DNA from: Chamaecrista fasciculata
Lineage: Eukaryota; Streptophyta; Magnoliopsida; Fabales; Fabaceae
DNA: 64,000 nt
NCBI GenBank assembly: GCA_003254925.1
Contig: QANZ01032668.1
Span: 2,048-66,047 of the forward strand
Direction: 5' to 3'
A program made the position numbers and the translations under genes. Positions 33,856-46,176 of this stretch are shown piece after piece. Within the stretch, counting starts at the first letter, position 1. Each line of letters opens with the position of its first letter. The notes beneath the pieces are model-generated. The model saw only the letters and a program-made list of their open reading frames with translations. It did not search any database and was not told the DNA's origin.

Positions 33856-36170
33856 ATACAGCATGTGGTTCTCACATTTGATGTGCAGGGTCTTAGAGAC
33901 AGTAGAATGCTGAACAGAAGCGAGATGGACCTACGAGTAGGCAATGGAGCAAGGGTTGTTGTTGTTGCTGTGGGAACATACGAGCTTGTTTTGCCCTCTG
34001 GGCTTAGTTTATTATGTACTTTCTTTAAGTTCAAACACTATTTCTCCTCCTTATTTGGATAAGGAAGGATCTATATGTGTAAACAGTAAAGAATGAAGTT
34101 CTATTTATAAAGATGATTTTTATTTTCTTATGTGATTTGCAAGATAATCGTTGCATCTTAAAATTAGAACGACAACATGATAACAATATAACATTGGTAC
34201 GAAAAGGATTAAGATTATCGAATCTAATCCGACATACTTTTGGCATTGTCATTTAGGCCATATGAACGAGAAACGCCTAGGAGAATCTCCATAAAGATGG
34301 ACTTCTAAGCTCACTTGATTTTGAATCATATGATGCTTGCGAATCTTGTTTACTTGGTAAAATGACGAAGGCATCTTTCATTGGACACAGTGAGAGGGCA
34401 CCTGACTTATTGGGGATCATACCTAGTGATGTATGTGGACCCATGAGTACTCAAGCTAAAGGTAGTTACTCATACTGACGACTTCAATAGTTTAGGCTAA
34501 TGAAGTACAAGTCAGAGTTCTTTGAAATGTTCAAAAGATTTCACAGTGAAGTAGAGAACTAACTTGACAAGAAAATCAGAGTCCTTCGATCTGATCGAGA
34601 AGACGAGTATTTGAGTCAAGAATTTGTTGATCATCTTAGAAGTTGTGGGATAGTCTCACAACTCACTCCTTCTGAAACCCCACAGTAGGATGGTGTTTCC
34701 GAGAGGAGGAATCGAACTTTATTAGATATGGTTCGATCTATGATGAGTCAAGCTGATCTTCCGCCATCCTTTTAGGGGCATGCTTTAGAAACTGTTGGTT
34801 TCACACTTAACAGTATTCCGTCTAAAGCAGTTGAGAAGACACCATATGAGATATGGAATGGGAAAAGACCCATTTTGTCGTACCTCAGATTTTTGGGATG
34901 TGAAGTTTATGTTAAGAAACAGCCTAACGAAAAACTGTCTCCCAAAAAACTCTCAAAGTGTTTATTTGTAGGATACCCCAAGGAAACGAGGGGGTATCAT
35001 GTCTACTACCCGTCTGACAACAAAGTGTTTGTAGTCAGAAGTGGATTCCTTTTAGAAAGGGGTTTTGTTTCCAAAAGAAACAGTGGGAGTAAGATAGATC
35101 TTGAAAAGGTTCAAGATCCACAAGACACTTCAGAGGCACAGACGGAAACTAAAGAAGAGCCACAAGGCGTTGTGGAAGCTCCTCTAGTAACACAAAGCAA
35201 CGAAGGTCTGATAGAACACGCTCTCAACCTCAAGGATATGGATCTTTGATGACTGAGAATGAGGATGTGTTGCAAATGGAGCGTGGTGAGCCTACCACCT
35301 ATCGAGATGCTATTATCATTGTTTTGATAAGGGTGTCAAAGAGTTTGACTTCTTGCAAAACCCTGATGAGCCTTGTGTTTACAAGAAGGTTAGTGGGAGC
35401 ACAATTGTGTTCTTGGTACTTTATGTCAATGACTTATTGCTCATTGGAAATGATACTCCTACCTTGGAGATTGTGAATCTTGGTTTGAAAAATCATTCTC
35501 GATGAAGGACTTAGGAGAAGCTGCCTATATTCTAGGCATCAAGATCTATAGAGATAGATCTCGAAGGCTTCTTAGATTAAATCAGTGTACATACTTGGAT
35601 GAGGTACTGAAGGGGTTCAGTATGCAAGATTCCAAGAAGGGATTCATACCGATGAATCATGGCTTGCCTTGAGCATGACAAGTTGGTTCCAACAAGACCC
35701 TGGTGAGGATCATTGGACCGTTGTCAAAAACATCCTTAAGTACTTGAGAAGAACTAAGGATGAATTCTTGGTTTATGGTGGAATTGATGTGTAATTGGTT
35801 ACACAGATGCCCGTTTTCCAAACCAACCAAGATGTTTTAAATCGCAGTTTGAACACGTATTTCTCCTGAACGGTAGTATCGTGAGTTGGACTGGTTCCAA
35901 GCAGAGCACGATTGATGATTCTACAACATAGGGTTGGTCGCGTAGAGATGCGGACCGTAAAACTCGTATCTGAGGTAATTTTGGTGGTCACCCTGATGTT
36001 CCGACAGTGATATATACTCAGACGTTGTCACCATGAAATGGTGATGTCAAGATATGTAAAGTAGCAGTCGAGGATAATGTTGCCGATCCTCTTACGAAAC
36101 CCCTAGCGTGGGTCTTACATAAACGCCATGTAGTGTCAGTGGAGATCAGACACATTAATGGATGTTCCTA
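33840..36170 (+). pseudogene. Decayed Copia protease, integrase, reverse transcriptase and RNase H
   Basis: Fragments are recognisable in order. The protease active site is altered, and the integrase zinc region (CESCLLGK) and DVCGP block are interrupted by stops. An open piece at 34875-35249 carries the integrase end (EVYVKKQ, LFVGYPKETRG). The reverse transcriptase is reduced to its second half, with YVND where YVDD is usual. The RNase H still shows an altered SWTGSKQSTIDDST block. The first half of the reverse transcriptase is deleted. Confidence 0.8.
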
Positions 36171-36207
36171 GTGTAGGAACATTTTAATTAATGATTGTAC
36201 CTAGTGT

Positions 36208-36217
36208 AAGTGGGAGT
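36208..36217 (+). other. Polypurine tract
   Basis: AAGTGGGAG directly precedes the 3' LTR and would prime plus-strand DNA synthesis. Confidence 0.75.
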
Positions 36218-36218
36218 C

Positions 36219-38382
36219 TGTTGGAGATTGTGCCCTAGGGCCAATCATCTTGTATGTGTGAACATACTAGTTGACTAATTTATGGATGATAAATTGATTC
36301 GTTATCATATTATTAGCATGTTTACTATGATAACAATCCATGATCAATTATGTGATAATTAGTCTAAACTTTCCCTAGTCGCTCATTCAAGTGGGAACTT
36401 GAAAATGAACTAAGACCAGCATGACCTCGGTGTATAGAGATACATGCTCTAGATGCTTTACGAGAATCATTGTGCAATTATGTAAAGGGTTACAAGTTGC
36501 TAGACCGACCCGGAGAGTCCTGCATGGGTTTTAGTCATGAGCTAGCCTCTCCTGTACACCTGTCACGATGCCCTAGACCTGAGGTCTTGACTATTCCGGC
36601 ATTGTAGTTGTCAAACTTTGGCCTAGTCCAACGTTGCCCGTAGCAGGGTAGCCATACAGGCTAGGTACGGGTTTGGTTGATTGCCGTGCTAAGGAATGTG
36701 GTTGACCAAGATGGAATTTTGTCCCTCATCATGGATGAGAGATATTTAACTGGGTCCCTCGATGAGTCTGTCCAAGGAATGTGTGGCCACACAGGGAAAT
36801 GGGACTAACTCAGGAAATCGAGAAAGTTATGGTTTGGATTTAGGATGACTTTCCCGTGCCTAATCCATGACCAAAATATTGTGTGACAATCGGGATCAAG
36901 ACAAGGTAGTACTACACGAGCAGGATCAAGATGCCACGCTGGGACACGAATTAAGGTTAATTCGTGGGTCACTTTAGTGACACAATTTAAGACATAGTTG
37001 ATTGTCTTAGGACATGAAATCTTGTCTTAAATAAATATCTACGTATGTGATATTTAAATTTGTTGAAAAAATTTAAATATTAATTGTTGAATAGATAATA
37101 GGATTAATCTATTTACAATTATAATATTAGGGAATAATAAATTGGATAAGGTTCCTAAAAGTTAGGAGATTATTGATTTATTAAATTCACTAATATTAGG
37201 TGTGAGGGTGGCGCCTCATATAGAGATTTTAATTAATAAAAATGTTTTGTTAATTAAAGTCATGACTTGGATTTGAATTTGAATTCAAGATTTGATTTTG
37301 ATTTCAAGATTCAATATTGAATTAAAGATATTAGGGTAATATTTTAATTCAATATTAATAATAAATTTGAATTCAAGATTCAAAATTTGAATTAAAGATA
37401 TTAGGGTAATATTTTAATTCAATATTGTTGAAAGATAATAAGTTGGTTATAACTACCTCAGAGTTAGGGTTGTTATTTTGATTTATTAAATTCCCTAAAA
37501 CAAAGGTGAGGATGGCGCATATCTTTTGACTTGGAGTGCAAGATTTGATCTTGCATTTTGAATTTAAATATTTTGTGCAAGTCGAATTTTATGATTAAAT
37601 TATTAGGTTAATATTTTAATTATAAATTCAATTCCTCATGACTCATTCCAACCAATAGGGTTTGAGCAATCAAGTTTTGGTTTCAAGATTTGATCTTGAC
37701 AACCTCAAAATCGAATTGCCCCTAGATATTTGAATTATAATATTAGTGTAATATTATAAATCATGATTTAGGGATTCCCTAAGTTATATTAATTATTGAA
37801 TTAATATATCCAAGATATTAGGGATTCACTAATGAGATTATAATTCCCTAATTTTAGGAATGAGAAAATATATATATACACCAAGAGGCCAAGTCGACTA
37901 AGGCATTATTTTGGTGAGACAAAACTTGCAAAACCCTAGTTCTAAGAAATAGTTCGACTTTCTCCAAGATAGAGAGAGAAAGTTTGGCTTGCACCAAAAG
38001 GCTTAGAGTTTTGTGTGAGATCAAGAATTGGATTCTTGATCATAGGCGCCATCATTCTTTGAGATTCAAGAATTGTTCTTGAATTTCAAGAACACTGTAG
38101 ATAGAGTTCCCTATATTCACTTGGGAAGAAGTGAAGGAGGCTAGCACCTAGGCATCTCCAAAACTGTTCGTGTGGATCACCGGCGGAGGGAGTACACTTA
38201 GAGTGGACTTCTCAGCATCGCAGTCACAAAAGCTACTGATTGATTTGGGTAAAATTCTAATCCTTCTTCTGATATAGACTCATATAGCAGATCCTGGGAA
38301 AGAAATCACAGCCTGCGCTTTTTATTTTAAAGTTTTATTTTTTTTTCGCTTCCGCTACGCGGGGCTCTGTGATTTCCCAACA
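36219..38382 (+). repeat. 3' LTR of the TPS copy 2 Copia element
   Basis: It matches the 5' LTR end to end with scattered substitutions, about 5 percent over the first 200 bp by eye. It lacks a 136-bp block present at 29745-29880 of the 5' LTR and one ~65-bp tandem unit. It ends CCCAACA next to AATCA. Confidence 0.92.
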
Positions 38383-38590
38383 AATCACACCCTTATTTCA
38401 TGACAAATTAACTTCTCTTATAGCTTTACAACTCTACATATATATATATATATTGATGCACCTTGTATACCATAATGCAATGACACCAACATAACCAAAT
38501 CACTGAGAATAGTATTCTTCTATTATATATATAATGCTAAAAGTGTGACCAAGTACAAAAGAGTAGTTGTCAATAGTATTTCATCTATTT
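38383..38590 (+). other. Displaced stop codon and 3' UTR of TPS copy 2
   Basis: After the target duplication, CACCCTTATTTCATGA restores the ending seen in copy 1, and the following 190 bp match 7122-7315. These bases were the original 3' end and are now 9.3 kb from exon 7. Confidence 0.9.
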
Positions 38591-38951
38591 TAGGGTGCGT
38601 TTGGATTTGCTATAACTCTCCTTTATCTCCTGGTAGTTATTTTAGTGTTTGGGGAAACAGGGAAAAATCAGAAAAATCTACGAATCTTGTTTTGTGGTTG
38701 TTGATGATGTTGCTGGTAGGTTTGATCTTTGAATAGCCATTGTATCACTATATGGCTTTAGGCGAAGGAATCAAAGAAGAAGAAGAAAAGATGTTAACTA
38801 GTTGAGAAGGAAACTTGAAAGACCAAAACAGAATTTTGAGAAAATTTGAGGGATCAAAATAGGACTTTGGCCTTTGAAATATGAATAGGATAGATGATTT
38901 GGAAGTCAACTTAACATTCAACAATGACACATCATCATTTAACGGTCACCT
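38591..38951. other. Repeat remnants between TPS copy 2 and the Gypsy element
   Basis: GGGTGCGTTTGGAT near 38594 is a common start of plant MITEs. A stretch at 38815-38875 resembles one arm of the inner element at 12815-13240. No complete element or gene is visible. Confidence 0.45.
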
Positions 38952-40455
38952 TGATCAGCCCAAGTATGAACAATTTATTTGGCCTTCTTTTAATATGTTT
39001 AAACAAATAATATATTATAATTAGACCAATTAATATGCTAAGGGCTATCAAGCCAAAAATAAATATATATATATATATGCTAAGCGCTGCACTAAGGTAT
39101 CGCGTAATAAAGTGGATAAAATAGGTTAATTAGCATTTATTTATTGTACTTTATAAATAGGTGCTACTTAATGGTTTATTTAGTGTTTCAGATATCCAAA
39201 CAGGGCCAAACCAAGAGGGAAACATCCAGAATCAACGAGAAGATCACGTTAGACACAACATATTCTTGTGCCGTTGGATGGGCCGCCGGCACAAAGGTGG
39301 TAATTCCCGCGGCACACGTATCTGAGAGCTATATGACGTCAGCACATAAGCTTCAGCACAATTTTAGGTTGAGCCGTCACTTGTGCCAACGGCCCAAGTG
39401 AGAAGTCTCGCGGCACACGCAATTTCGAGGCTTAGAGATGTGTTTTGGACGGTCAGGATTCAAGATATCAATATATATTCAAGATATTTCGAATATTTCG
39501 TTGAGCCACCATGATGGGCCGCTGGCACACGCAACGGCCCAAGTACAAATCTTTTCCTTGACTTGCGAACCAAGCATACTACTCTTGCCTATAAATAGAT
39601 CTCGTCATTCCACGCTCAAATCACCAATTTTCCAGTAGCAAACATATTAGAATAGAATAGAGTTCTCTGCCTAGAGCATGAGTAACTAATTAGGTAGATA
39701 CTTGAGGAATGCCTCAAGGATGTGGCTTGAGTTCACCACGGTTTCATTGTAGAGTCCAGATGTCGATGTTGCATTTATGAGGTATTCTCAACTCCTTTAT
39801 GATAATTTTTGAAGTTGTTTATACATTAGATTGATAGATCAGTACTTTATTAGGGATAATTGTTGGTATTCCTGGAGTCTATCTCTTTTACGATTAATAA
39901 AGGTTTCTCTTTAAACATGTTATTTACATGGTTGGTTTACTTAAGGGTGTTCTATCTATCTTAAAAATATAATTAGGATTATTCTTTATTGCTTATATTT
40001 GTTTATTGTTCCGATGTGGCAATAATAGAGATTGCCCTGAAGAGCCTTGACAAATGCTCATAACCCCAGTTTTGGTTGAGTGATCTATCCTAATCTTATA
40101 TTTTTCACCATTGCTTGATTGATTGTGTTTGAGTTCAAATACATCATTTAACTTGGTTAAGTAAATGCACATTAATTATCTATTCTCTATCTTGAACGAA
40201 CTATGATAGTCCATCTCTAGGGTTTTCTCTCAAGTATTGTTTTCATTTATATTCATATTCGTGACAACTTTTATAACCAAACTTATAAACTACAACCTTC
40301 ATCACAATTCTCTTACTCTCATCACATTGAGTTCCGCGAGAGATTCGACCTTGGGTTAGAATCTATACTATATTCTAATAAATATAGTTATACTTGCGAG
40401 GCTCGAGTATAATTAAATTTGGCTCGCTTGACACCTTACGACGGGTGTCCGACCA
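38952..40455 (+). repeat. 5' LTR of the Gypsy element
   Basis: It runs from TGATCAGCCCAA to GTCCGACCA. A TATA box, TATAAATA, is at 39590-39597. The GC-richer part at 39266-39545 has repeated GGCACA and GGCCGC words that can pair, for example TTGTGCCG at 39266 with CGGCACAA at 39287. An 85-codon frame at 39144-39401 is also open in the 3' LTR, but nothing shows it is translated. Confidence 0.92.
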
Positions 40456-40460
40456 AGTTT

Positions 40461-40478
40461 TGGCCCCGTTGCCGGGGA
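40461..40478 (+). other. Gypsy primer binding site
   Basis: TGGCCCCGTTGCCGGGGA lies five bases inside the LTR. It differs by one base from the TGGCGCC-type site typical of plant Athila and Tat elements. Confidence 0.8.
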
Positions 40479-40628
40479 ACTCTTTCTTAAGTTCCTAAGA
40501 AATTGTGATTAGTTTTTGAGTCTTTATTTTTGTTGTGTTTCATTTTGTCTTGATTTTTTTTTATTTGTTTTAGTCTAGGTTAGTTTTGTTTATTTCGTTT
40601 TATTTTATTACTTCAATTTTTCTAGTAT

Positions 40629-42098
40629 ATGCCAAGGAGATCTAAAGAGCCTATGATTCCCCTAGATTCGGAATTAGAGAAAACCCTTAGATCCATTAGA
40701 AAAAGTAGGCAAGAAATAAATTTGGAAAAGTCATGCAATAATTGTAGGTAAGATGATCAAGAACGTGAATAAATTCGCGAAAATAAGGTCTAGACAATGG
40801 ACGTCCTAGACCAAGAAAATCTATTAGAGAGGCATCCCAATCTAATGAACAATATGAGGTCCAAAGAAACGTGTTTCCTCAAATCGAAACGGATTTTGAG
40901 ATCAAAGGGCCACTTTTCAATGGACTACCTAAGTTTCACGGATTAGCTAGTGAAAATCCCTATACACATTTAAATAATTTATATCTTCACTGCCGAACCA
41001 TGAAACCCCTAGCACCAACCGCAGAGGATGTTATGTGAAAAGTATTCCATCTCACCCACGACGAGGCTAATTAAATTTATGCCGCATCTAATGGATCCAT
41101 TACTAAGTTTCATGTCGAGACTGCATGGGACTTAATCAAGGAGATCGCCCTTAAGCGAGAAAACTGAAGAAGACGTACCCGTGCAGTCAAGGGAATAGTA
41201 GCAAGCGATTCAGACCTAATGATGGAGAAATTGGCTTCAGAAATGGACATTCTAGCCATAACTGTCAAGGAGGTGAATGCCAAGTTAGCTGCTTCGCCCA
41301 AAATGGTGGCACTAATGACCGCACCCTGCTCCATATGTGATTCACATCAACATGGAAGTAGGGAATGTCCCCATCAACCTGAAGTAGTATCGGCCATGTA
41401 TCAACGAGGCTCTAGTCAATTTCCTAGAAGATATGATAATAGAGTTAGGACTCGAAACTATTTTCAAAACCAAAACTTTAATAATCCAGCTCCTCAAAGA
41501 CAAAACTTCTCTTCAACAGAAACTGACACTCAACTCCTCATTAGGAAGTTTGAAGAATCCAAAGCCCGAACTTCGAAGAAATTTGAAGATTTAGGATAAA
41601 GAATCGATCTTCTTTCTAAAGAGATGGTCATTATGAGGAGCAAACACGATGATCTTGGACAAACAGTCGTTCGAGCAATCGAGACTGAATAGAGTTTCCC
41701 TGCTAAGGCAGTTCATGCCATTACTACTAGAGAAATTGAGCCCATAGGAAACCCTACTCTAGATACCTTAGTGCAAACTCTAGAAAAACCTAAGCCTGAG
41801 GAAATACTTATAGAGATTAAAGGAGAAGGGCATGAAAGCTTTAGAGCCATAATAGAAAAACACCCTAGGTATTCCCAATTCTTCTTTGGTTTCAACTATA
41901 AGAAGGATAAGGAAGAAACTCCTGCCATAAACCAGTATGAAACTAAGGTAGAGGACCTACCATTTCCAAGCTCCCACATAATGACCAAGGAACAACTAGA
42001 GGAAAAGAAGGATAAGGAGATAGAAGACCTAATAGGAAAACTAGAAGTAAACAATCCCTTATTAGGATTGGTTAGGAAAGTCCCTAGGTACACCAAGC
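40629..42098 (+). pseudogene. Gypsy gag, broken by stops
   Basis: The frame starts MPRRSKEPMIPLDSELEK at 40629 and meets a stop after 40 codons. Later pieces remain in frame fragments. The one at 41219-41599 carries a CX2CX4HX4C knuckle (CSICDSHQHGSREC). The one starting at 41771 holds KEQLEEKKDKEIEDL and runs into the Copia A insertion at KVPRYTK. The same frame resumes at 59998 after the insert. Gag should form the particle shell; this copy cannot make the complete protein. Confidence 0.8.
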
Positions 42099-43162
42099 TG
42101 TTGGGAAATTATAGAGGCAGCGCAGCGGAAAAATGGTAAATTAAAATTTTTAGCACAACTCTATAATTCCCTTCCAGGATCCACTATCTGAATTTATGCT
42201 AGTAAAGGAAGAATGTATACCTCAAATCAATCGGTGCGTCTGAATTCTACGATTCCGAGAAGTCCACTCAACGTGTCCTTCCTCCGCCGGTGATCCACAC
42301 GAACAGTTTTGTTGACACCGAGGTGCTAGCCTCCAATCCTTTTCTCCAAAAGAATTCGTGAACCAAATCTACGGTTCTTGAATGATCAAGAACAATTTTT
42401 GATCTCCAAGAATAGGTGGCGGAAGTCTCACACAAAAACCCTAAGGATTTTAGGGTTTAGGTCGAACTTTATCTCTTTATTGAGAAAGTCGACTTCTCTC
42501 TCTAGAGTTAGGGTGAGTCGAAATTTTCTCTCACTTGGAAGGAGTGAATTATGCGACTTCTCCTATTGGTGTGTGTATTTATAATATATTTTTCTCATCC
42601 CTAAAATTAGAGAATCATTAATCTAATTAGTGAATCCCTAAAATCTTGAATATATTAATTCCATAATTAATATAATTTAGGGAATTCCTAAATCTTGATT
42701 TATAATATTACAATAATATTATAATTCAAAATTCAAGAGGCAATTCGAATTTGAATTTCAAGATCAAATCTTGAAACCAAATCTTGAATGCTCAAACCCT
42801 ATTGGTTGGAATGAGTCATGAGGAATTGAATTTATAATTAAAATATTACCTTAATATATTAACCCTAAATTCGACTTGCACATATATTTTAAAATTCAAA
42901 ATGCAAGATCAAATCTTGCACTCCAAGTCTAAGAATGCGCCACCCTCATGCATATATATATAGGAATTTAATAATTAAAATAACATCCCTAACTCTTAGG
43001 TAGTTATAACCAACTTATTAATTTCCTAACAATATTGAATTAAATTATTACCCTAATATCTTTAATTCAAACTTGAATCTTGAAATCAAAATCAAATCTT
43101 GAATTCAAATTCAAATCTAAATTTTGATTTTAATTAACAAAACATTTTCATTAATTAAATTA

Positions 43163-44539
43163 GGGTAAATTGCAATTTGGTACCCTGTGGTTAGGGGCGG
43201 TTCCCCTTTGGTACCCTGAAAGAAAAATTTTTGCATTGTAGTACCCCGTGGTTTACTCCGTTAGCGATTTGGTACCCTGAGGTTTTTTTCTGTTAGGATT
43301 TAACGGCAAATGTTAGTTAAAATGTCAAAAATCTCCCAAAAAGTCTTCTCTTATGCGTTTAAGTCCTTTCCCTTTACTAAAAGGGATCAAAACATAAAGA
43401 ATTAATTATAAAAGGGTCTTTAGAATTCTAATATTATAGATTTTTCTCCTTTTCATAAGATTTCTTTTGAATAGGTCCTGATTTAATNNNNNNNNNNNNN
43501 NNNNNNNNNNNNNNNNNNNNNNNNNNNNNNNNNNNNNNNNNNNNNNNNNNNNNNNNNNNNNNNNNNNNNNNNNNNNNNNNNNNNNNNNNNNNNNNNNNNN
43601 NNNNNNNNNNNNNNNNNNNNNNNNNNNNNNNNNNNNNNNNNNNNNNNNNNNNNNNNNNNNNNNNNNNNNNNNNNNNNNNNNNNNNNNNNNNNNNNNNNNN
43701 NNNNNNNNNNNNNNNNNNNNNNNNNNNNNNNNNNNNNNNNNNNNNNNNNNNNNNNNNNNNNNNNNNNNNNNNNNNNNNNNNNNNNNNNNNNNNNNNNNNN
43801 NNNNNNNNNNNNNNNNNNNNNNNNNNNNNNNNNNNNNNNNNNNNNNNNNNNNNNNNNNNNNNNNNNNNNNNNNNNNNNNNNNNNNNNNNNNNNNNNNNNN
43901 NNNNNNNNNNNNNNNNNNNNNNNNNNNNNNNNNNNNNNNNNNNNNNNNNNNNNNNNNNNNNNNNNNNNNNNNNNNNNNNNNNNNNNNNNNNNNNNNNNNN
44001 NNNNNNNNNNNNNNNNNNNNNNNNNNNNNNNNNNNNNNNNNNNNNNNNNNNNNNNNNNNNNNNNNNNNNNNNNNNNNNNNNNNNNNNNNNNNNNNNNNNN
44101 NNNNNNNNNNNNNNNNNNNNNNNNNNNNNNNNNNNNNNNNNNNNNNNNNNNNNNNNNNNNNNNNNNNNNNNNNNNNNNNNNNNNNNNNNNNNNNNNNNNN
44201 NNNNNNNNNNNNNNNNNNNNNAGGACCTATTCAAAAGAAATCTTATGAAAAGGAGAAAAATCTATAATATTAGAATTCTAAAGACCCTTTTATAATTAAT
44301 TCTTTATGTTTTGATCCCTTTTAGTAAAGGGAAATGACTTAAACGCATAAGAGAAGACTTTTTGGGAGATTTTTGACATTTTAACTAACATTTGCCGTTA
44401 AATCCTAACAGAAAAAAAACCTAAGGGTACCAAATCGCTAACGGAGCAAACCACGGGGTACCACAATACAAAAATATTTCTTTCAGGGTACCAAAGGGGA
44501 ACCGCCCCTAACCACAGGGTACCAAATTGCAATTTACCC
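43163..44539. mobile_element. MULE-type long inverted-repeat element containing an assembly gap
   Basis: Arms of about 318 bp (43163-43480 and 44222-44539) are near-perfect inverted copies. They start GGGTAAATTGCAATTTGG. A perfect 9-bp duplication ATTAAATTA flanks the element (43154-43162 and 44540-44548), and the sister LTR at about 58821-58832 shows the empty site with a single copy. The centre is 734 N, so an internal transposase can neither be shown nor excluded. Confidence 0.92.
43488..44221. other. Assembly gap
   Basis: A run of N lies at the centre of an inverted repeat. The length may be an estimate. No gene should be called across it. Confidence 0.99.
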
Positions 44540-45756
44540 ATTAAATTAGGACCCTATGAGGCGCCACCCTCACTCCCTTGTCCTCTAATATTAAAAAATT
44601 TAATAAATCAATAATCTCCTAACTTTTAGGAAGCTTATTTAATTTATTATTCCCTAATATTTTAAACAAGAATTTAATTGTAAATAGATTAATCAAATTA
44701 ACTATTTAACAATTAATATATTTAAACTTGTCTAACAAATTTAAATACCATAAACGTAGATATTATTTAAGACAAGATTTCATGTCCTAAGACATTCAAC
44801 TATGTCTTAAATTGTGTCACCAAAATGACTCACGAATTAATCCTAATTCGTGTCCCTATACGGCATCTTGATCTTGCTCGTGTGTGACCCAACAGGCCTC
44901 ACGTGAAGTTGGCAGCAAGCCATCCCTATGACTCACAAGTCAAGAGCGGACTCTAGCAAGCCATCACGATTACCCAAAACACGTGAGTTATCGTTTTAAC
45001 AAAAACCGATTTAATCTTAGTACCACCTTGTCATAATCCCTATTGTCACACGATATTTTGGTCTTGGATAAGGCACGGGAAAGTCATCCTTAATCCAAAC
45101 CATAACTTTCTCGATTCCTTGAGTTAGTCCCATTTCCCTGTGTGGCCACACATTCCTTGGACAGACTCATCGAGGGGCCCAGTTTAATATCTCCCATCTT
45201 AATGAGGGACAAAATTCCATCTTGGTCAACCACATTCCTCAGCACGGTAAACAACTAAACCCGTACCTAGCCTATATGGCTACCATGTTACGGGCAACGT
45301 TGGACTAGGCCAAAGTTCAGCACCTACAACGCCGGAATAGTCAAGACCTCAGGTCTAAGGGCATCGTGACAGGTGTACAGGACAGACTAGCTTATGACTA
45401 AACCCATGCAGGACTCTCCAGGTCGGCCCAGCAACTTGTACCCCTTACATAATTGCACCATGAACCTCGAGAAGCATCTTATGCGTGTATCTCCATACAC
45501 CAAGGTCATGTTGGTCTTAGTTCATTCACATTCCCACGTGACTGATCGACCAGGGACAGTTTAGATTAATTATCATATAATTAACCAAGGACTGTTATCA
45601 CAGTAAACATGCTAATAATATGATAACAAAATAATTTATAATTTATAAATTAATCAAAATAATATGTTCATACATATAAATGATTGGCCCTAGGGCACAA
45701 TCTCCATCAAACTCCCACTTGCACTAGGTACAATCATCAATCTAACTGTTCCTACA

Positions 45757-46176
45757 CTAGGTACACTGATCAATGTATCTAATCCCCATCGACGTTACAT
45801 GGCGTTCATGTATGACTCGCACAAGAGGCTTTGTAAGAGGATCGCCAACATTATCCTCGCTTGCTACTTTACATATCTTGATATCTCCTCTGTCAACAAT
45901 CTCTCTGACAAGGTGATAACACCTGAGTATGTGTTTGGTCCTTTGGTGGGACCGGGGCTCCTTGGCTTGTGCAATAGCACCACTATTGTCACAATACATG
46001 GTTATGGGATCAGCAATGGTCGGAACCACTCCAAGTTTAGCAATGAACTTCCTAATCCATACAGCCTCCTTCGCTGCATCTGATGCTGCTATATACTCAG
46101 ACTCCGTTGTAGAATCAGTAATCGTGCTCTGCTTGGAACTCTTCCAACTCACGCTGCCACGGTTTAGGAGAAACAC
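45757..46176 (-). pseudogene. RNase H end of Copia A pol
   Basis: This is 139 residues with the Copia RNase H signatures SWKSSKQSTITDSTTESEY, CDNSGAIAQAKEP and RTKHI, ending at the usual place before the purine tract of Copia A. RNase H removes the RNA strand during reverse transcription. The piece begins in the middle of the domain, because a deletion joins it to Copia B integrase at about 46177. Confidence 0.85.

Larger units (their letters stand above)
29048..38382 (+). mobile_element. Copia LTR retrotransposon inserted in the last exon of TPS copy 2
   Basis: The 9.3-kb element has LTRs at 29048-31412 and 36219-38382, a primer site and polypurine tract at the usual places, and a perfect 5-bp target duplication AATCA (29043-29047 and 38383-38387). 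Domain order by position is gag, protease, integrase, reverse transcriptase, RNase H, which defines Copia. Gag is open but the rest is full of stops and deletions, so it cannot move on its own. The LTRs are much better preserved than the coding part. Confidence 0.95.
42099..45709 (-). repeat. 3' LTR of Copia A, enlarged by a MULE insertion
   Basis: The 3611 bp equals the 2214-bp sister LTR plus a 1377-bp insert and 9-bp duplication. It runs from TGTTGGGAAATT to CTCCATCA. The purine tract of Copia A (minus strand) abuts it at 45710-45722. Confidence 0.9.

Noticed and set aside
39144..39401. 85-residue protein present in both Gypsy LTRs
   Set aside because: Two copies are expected because the LTRs are duplicates; there is no other sign of coding, and the sequence resembles no family.
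43434..44234. Long minus-strand open frame
   Set aside because: It is almost entirely the N run and has no sequence content.
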